DNA from: JACOMS01 sp051252005
Lineage (GTDB): Bacteria > Pseudomonadota > Alphaproteobacteria > Caulobacterales > Maricaulaceae
Reading direction: 5' to 3'
Length of the DNA: 64,000 nt
Assembly: GCA_051252005.1 (NCBI GenBank)
Contig: JBPOEZ010000010.1
Location: 46,599 to 110,598 of the forward strand
Part shown: positions 61,740 through 64,000 of the stretch, in pieces
Layout: every line of letters begins with the position of its first letter
Position numbering within the stretch: position 1 is the first letter of the stretch
Program-made: the position numbers and the translations under genes
The notes under the pieces: model-generated
What the model saw: only the letters and a program-made list of their open reading frames with translations
Databases searched by the model: none
What the model was told of the DNA's origin: nothing

Positions 61740-62561
61740 ATGATGACAAACACAACCAGTCCCGAGCGGCAAACGCCTCCGACAGTGCGCGACTTTGGCC
61801 GCGTAAACGGGCTTGGCCTATGGACTCTTTATACCAAAGAAGTCCGCCGCTTTCTGCGCGTTGGGCCGCAAACCCTGCTCGCGCCTGTTGTGTCCAACCT
61901 GCTCTATATGACAGTTTTCGTGCTCGCCTTCGCCGAAGTGCGCGGCGGCGCGGATCCAGGCTTTGTCGCCTTCCTTGCGCCGGGGCTTGTCATGCTTGGC
62001 ATCTTGAATAATGCCTCCGCCAACAGCTCTTCGTCTTTGATGACAGGGAAAATGATGGGCTCTATCATTGATGTGATGATGCCGCCCCTCAATCATCTTG
62101 AGCTCACCCTTGGCTATATTGGCGGCGCGGTAACGCGCGGCGTTCTCGTAGCCTTTGTCACTGCCCTCGCCCTCTCGCTCTTCACGCCTCTGTGGCCAGT
62201 GCAGTGGTGGGCCGTTCTTTACTTCGGCCTGTCAGCTGCCACAATCATGGGCATGGTTGGCATACTGGCAGGCATTTGGGCGGAGAAATTTGACCAACTC
62301 GCTGTGGTCAATCAATTCATTATCCTGCCGCTCAGCTTCCTGTCAGGCACATTCTATCACATCGATATCCTGCCAGAACTATTTCAGACGATCTCTCTCG
62401 GCAACCCGCTCTTCTATTTGATTGACGGGTTCCGTTACGGCTTTATCGGCGAGGCCGATAGCAACATCATGCACGGCGTTATCTTCGCCGCCGCCCTCAA
62501 CATCATTCTCTTTGCCGCCTGTTTGAAAGTGTTCAAATCAGGTTGGCGTCTTAAAGCATAG
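61740..62561 (+). CDS. ABC-2 type transporter permease
   Basis: A 273-residue permease with six helices. The ABC-2 membrane domain pattern is clear: LYTKEVRRFLRVGPQTLLAP near residue 30, MTGKMMGSIIDVMMPPLNHL near residue 101, QFIILPLSFLSGTFYHIDIL near residue 196 and NPLFYLIDGFRYGFIGEADS near residue 222, close to the drug/polysaccharide exporters (YadH/NodJ type). The ATP-binding partner is not adjacent. ATGs at 61740 and 61743 are both possible; a TTG at 61731 is less so. It lies nine bases before argD. Confidence 0.9.
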   Translation: MMTNTTSPERQTPPTVRDFGRVNGLGLWTLYTKEVRRFLRVGPQTLLAPVVSNLLYMTVFVLAFAEVRGGADPGFVAFLAPGLVMLGILNNASANSSSSLMTGKMMGSIIDVMMPPLNHLELTLGYIGGAVTRGVLVAFVTALALSLFTPLWPVQWWAVLYFGLSAATIMGMVGILAGIWAEKFDQLAVVNQFIILPLSFLSGTFYHIDILPELFQTISLGNPLFYLIDGFRYGFIGEADSNIMHGVIFAAALNIILFAACLKVFKSGWRLKA

Positions 62562-62570
62562 GACCTTATC

Positions 62571-63773
62571 ATGGCACACGGTGACCACCTTTTTAATACT
62601 TACGCCCCGCCCGCACAGGAGTTCGTCCGCGGCGAAGGCGCCTATCTTTATACCGAGGATGGCGAGAAATATCTCGACTTCATTGCCGGAATTTCCGTCA
62701 ACTGCCTCGGGCATAATCACCCGATCCCCAAGAACGCCTTGATCGAGCAGGCGAACAAGGTCTGGCACGTCTCCGGCATGTTCCGCATTCCGGGCGCGAT
62801 CGAATTGTCTCGCAAATATTGCGAAGCCCTCCCGTGGGCCGGAAAAGTGTTCTTTACCAACTCCGGCTCCGAAGCCGTTGAATGTTCCATGAAGACCGCG
62901 CGGCGTTACCACTATGACAAAGGCGACGTAGACCGCATCGAGATCATCACCTTCACAGGCGCCTTTCATGGCCGCACCATGGGCGCGATTAATGCGGGCG
63001 GGAATCCGAAATACCTCAAAGGCTTTGGCCCCGCCATTCCCGGCTTCACACACTTGCCGTTTGAAGAGCTCGCTAATCTAGAAGAGCATCTGAGCGATAA
63101 AACCGCTGCGGTCTTATTTGAACCCGTACAAGGCGAAGGCGGATTGCGCCCAGTCGACAGCGACATTCTTCGCAAAGTACGCCAGCAATGCACCGATAAT
63201 GGCACGCTTGTTATATATGACGAAGTGCAGTGCGGCGCGGGACGAACAGGCAAATTATTTGCCCATCAATGGGCCGACAATGCTGAGCCGGATATTATGG
63301 CCGTTGCCAAAGGCGTCGGCGGCGGCTTCCCGCTCGGAGCCTGCATCGCCAAAGAAGACGTCGCGGCCTGCATGGTACCGGGCACGCACGGCTCAACGTA
63401 TGGCGGCAATCCGCTCGCTATGGCGGTTGGGAATGCAGTATTTGACGAAATTTCTAAGCCAGAGTTTTTGGATCACGTTGTCAAAGTCTCCAATTTCCTC
63501 ACCCAGCAATTTGAAGGCCTGAAAGACGAGTTCCCTGATGTGGTCAAAGAACTGCGCGGCAAAGGCCTCCTTTGCGGCATGCAGCTCAAAAAGCCTGCGC
63601 TTGATGTACGCAAGATCGCGCTCTCCAAAGGGCTTCTGGCGGGCTCAGCTGGCGACAATGTCCTACGCATGGCCCCGCCTCTCATCATCACAGAAGACCA
63701 CGTCCGCGAAGCCGTGAACATTCTGCGTGAATGTTTCGAAGAGGCCCGAGAATTGAATGATTTTGAGGGCTAG
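62571..63773 (+). CDS. argD: Acetylornithine/succinyldiaminopimelate aminotransferase
   Basis: A class III PLP aminotransferase of 400 residues. It converts N-acetylglutamate semialdehyde to N-acetylornithine in arginine synthesis and often doubles as DapC in lysine synthesis. YLDFIAGISVNCLGHNHP is near residue 35, FTNSGSEAVECSMKTAR near residue 94, TFTGAFHGRTMGA near residue 128, IYDEVQCGAGRTGKLFAHQW near residue 219 and the PLP Lys in AVAKGVGGGFPLGA near residue 246. It follows the ABC-2 permease gene by nine bases, and a strong terminator lies right after, so argF is not cotranscribed from here, although argD-argF pairs are common in relatives. Confidence 0.95.
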   Translation: MAHGDHLFNTYAPPAQEFVRGEGAYLYTEDGEKYLDFIAGISVNCLGHNHPIPKNALIEQANKVWHVSGMFRIPGAIELSRKYCEALPWAGKVFFTNSGSEAVECSMKTARRYHYDKGDVDRIEIITFTGAFHGRTMGAINAGGNPKYLKGFGPAIPGFTHLPFEELANLEEHLSDKTAAVLFEPVQGEGGLRPVDSDILRKVRQQCTDNGTLVIYDEVQCGAGRTGKLFAHQWADNAEPDIMAVAKGVGGGFPLGACIAKEDVAACMVPGTHGSTYGGNPLAMAVGNAVFDEISKPEFLDHVVKVSNFLTQQFEGLKDEFPDVVKELRGKGLLCGMQLKKPALDVRKIALSKGLLAGSAGDNVLRMAPPLIITEDHVREAVNILRECFEEARELNDFEG

Positions 63774-63801
63774 AGCGCTCTAACGCTTTTTAAACAACCT
63801 T

Positions 63802-63829
63802 AAGGCCCGCCCCGTGCGGGCCTTTTTTT
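63802..63829 (+). terminator. Strong intrinsic terminator after argD
   Basis: AAGGCCCGC-CCCGT-GCGGGCCTT, a 9-base-pair stem, then TTTTT directly. It lies 28 bases after the argD stop. Read on the minus strand there is no comparable T-tract, so it serves argD. Confidence 0.93.
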
Positions 63830-64000
63830 GCGCTAATATCCCGCCATAATCTTGCATGGCCCTGCAAACGGAAGTGGCAGAGCCGTGTGTCAAGAAAAGC
63901 CCCCCCCAACAACAACCCTCATGTTGCGTTTTTAAAAACATCGCTATTTCAATCGCTTATAAAATAAACGCGCATAATAATCCTCGCTGCCGAAACTTAG
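63830..64000. other. Noncoding tail of the window
   Basis: No gene recognised. It contains a run of eight C residues (63900-63907) and a 12-base palindrome GTTTTTAAAAAC (63928-63939). It probably holds the promoter region of a gene beyond the window. Confidence 0.4.

Noticed and set aside
1..64000. CRISPR arrays, insertion sequences, prophage or rRNA
   Set aside because: No regular repeat-spacer pattern, transposase, integrase, phage structural gene or rRNA segment was seen.

Overview
The window looks like a chromosomal segment of a free-living, probably aquatic alphaproteobacterium from the Caulobacterales/Maricaulales (Hyphomonadaceae-like) branch. This is inferred from a gcrA cell-cycle regulator gene with a DnaA box upstream, CtrA-type TTAA-N7-TTAA sites in front of envelope genes, and the alphaproteobacterial families EipA (DUF1134) and IalB. 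The order lnt - XRE regulator - trmB and moderate G+C fit as well. No phage, insertion sequence, CRISPR array or rRNA was seen. The sequence is densely packed with core and niche-adaptation genes.

Layout. 1-2908: end of lnt, an XRE regulator, trmB and a DUF983 protein. 2912-9281 (minus): glutamate synthase in the order gltD, a GFA/CENP-V gene, gltB. 9750-11748: uppP and a translationally coupled serine hydrolase. 11749-19093: a complete histidine-utilisation locus, with hutI-hutH-hutG-hutU running left and hutF-hutC running right from a shared region that holds a perfect palindrome, the likely HutC operator. 19090-21722: an aromatic/aspartate aminotransferase, a cupin and a formylglycine-generating-enzyme-like lipoprotein. 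21979-26809: a neutral-lipid operon (WS/DGAT acyltransferase with an extra C-terminal domain, alpha/beta hydrolase, phasin-like protein, acyl-CoA synthetase). 27072-32786: a tripartite RND efflux operon. 32832-34886: a TonB-dependent receptor with a His/Asp-rich N-terminus. 35170-35244: tRNA-Gly(GCC). 35419-41227: prolyl-tRNA deacylase, histidine kinase, a fused degenerate aspartokinase-homoserine dehydrogenase, a photolyase that seems to start at ATT, and an MsrA lipoprotein. 41240-50322: a GT39-type glycosyltransferase, eipA, a ThiF/MoeB-like enzyme, ialB, rlmN, DUF350, a trypsin-like protease, an extensin-like protein, a CDF zinc exporter and a GNAT/FemAB-like protein. 50382-58556 (minus): a second tripartite RND operon followed by an M13 peptidase. 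58777-60898: phoR-phoB. 60937-61443: gcrA. 61740-63773: an ABC-2 permease and argD, closed by a strong terminator.

How it fits together. Histidine is degraded in five steps to glutamate plus formate (HutH, HutU, HutI, HutF, HutG). Glutamate synthase, argD and the aminotransferase sit in the same nitrogen and amino-acid economy. The lipid operon would activate fatty acids, esterify them to wax esters or triacylglycerol, and coat the granules. Envelope care is a recurring theme: two RND pumps, EipA, IalB, an M13 peptidase, UppP and an MsrA lipoprotein.

The observations most worth a second look are the ATT start of the photolyase, the aspartokinase-like domain without its catalytic motif fused to homoserine dehydrogenase without an ACT domain, the FGE-like lipoprotein that keeps both active-site cysteines, the WS/DGAT-HhH fusion next to a phasin, the hut operator, and the DnaA/CtrA sites. 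I saw no wholly unknown multi-gene system.
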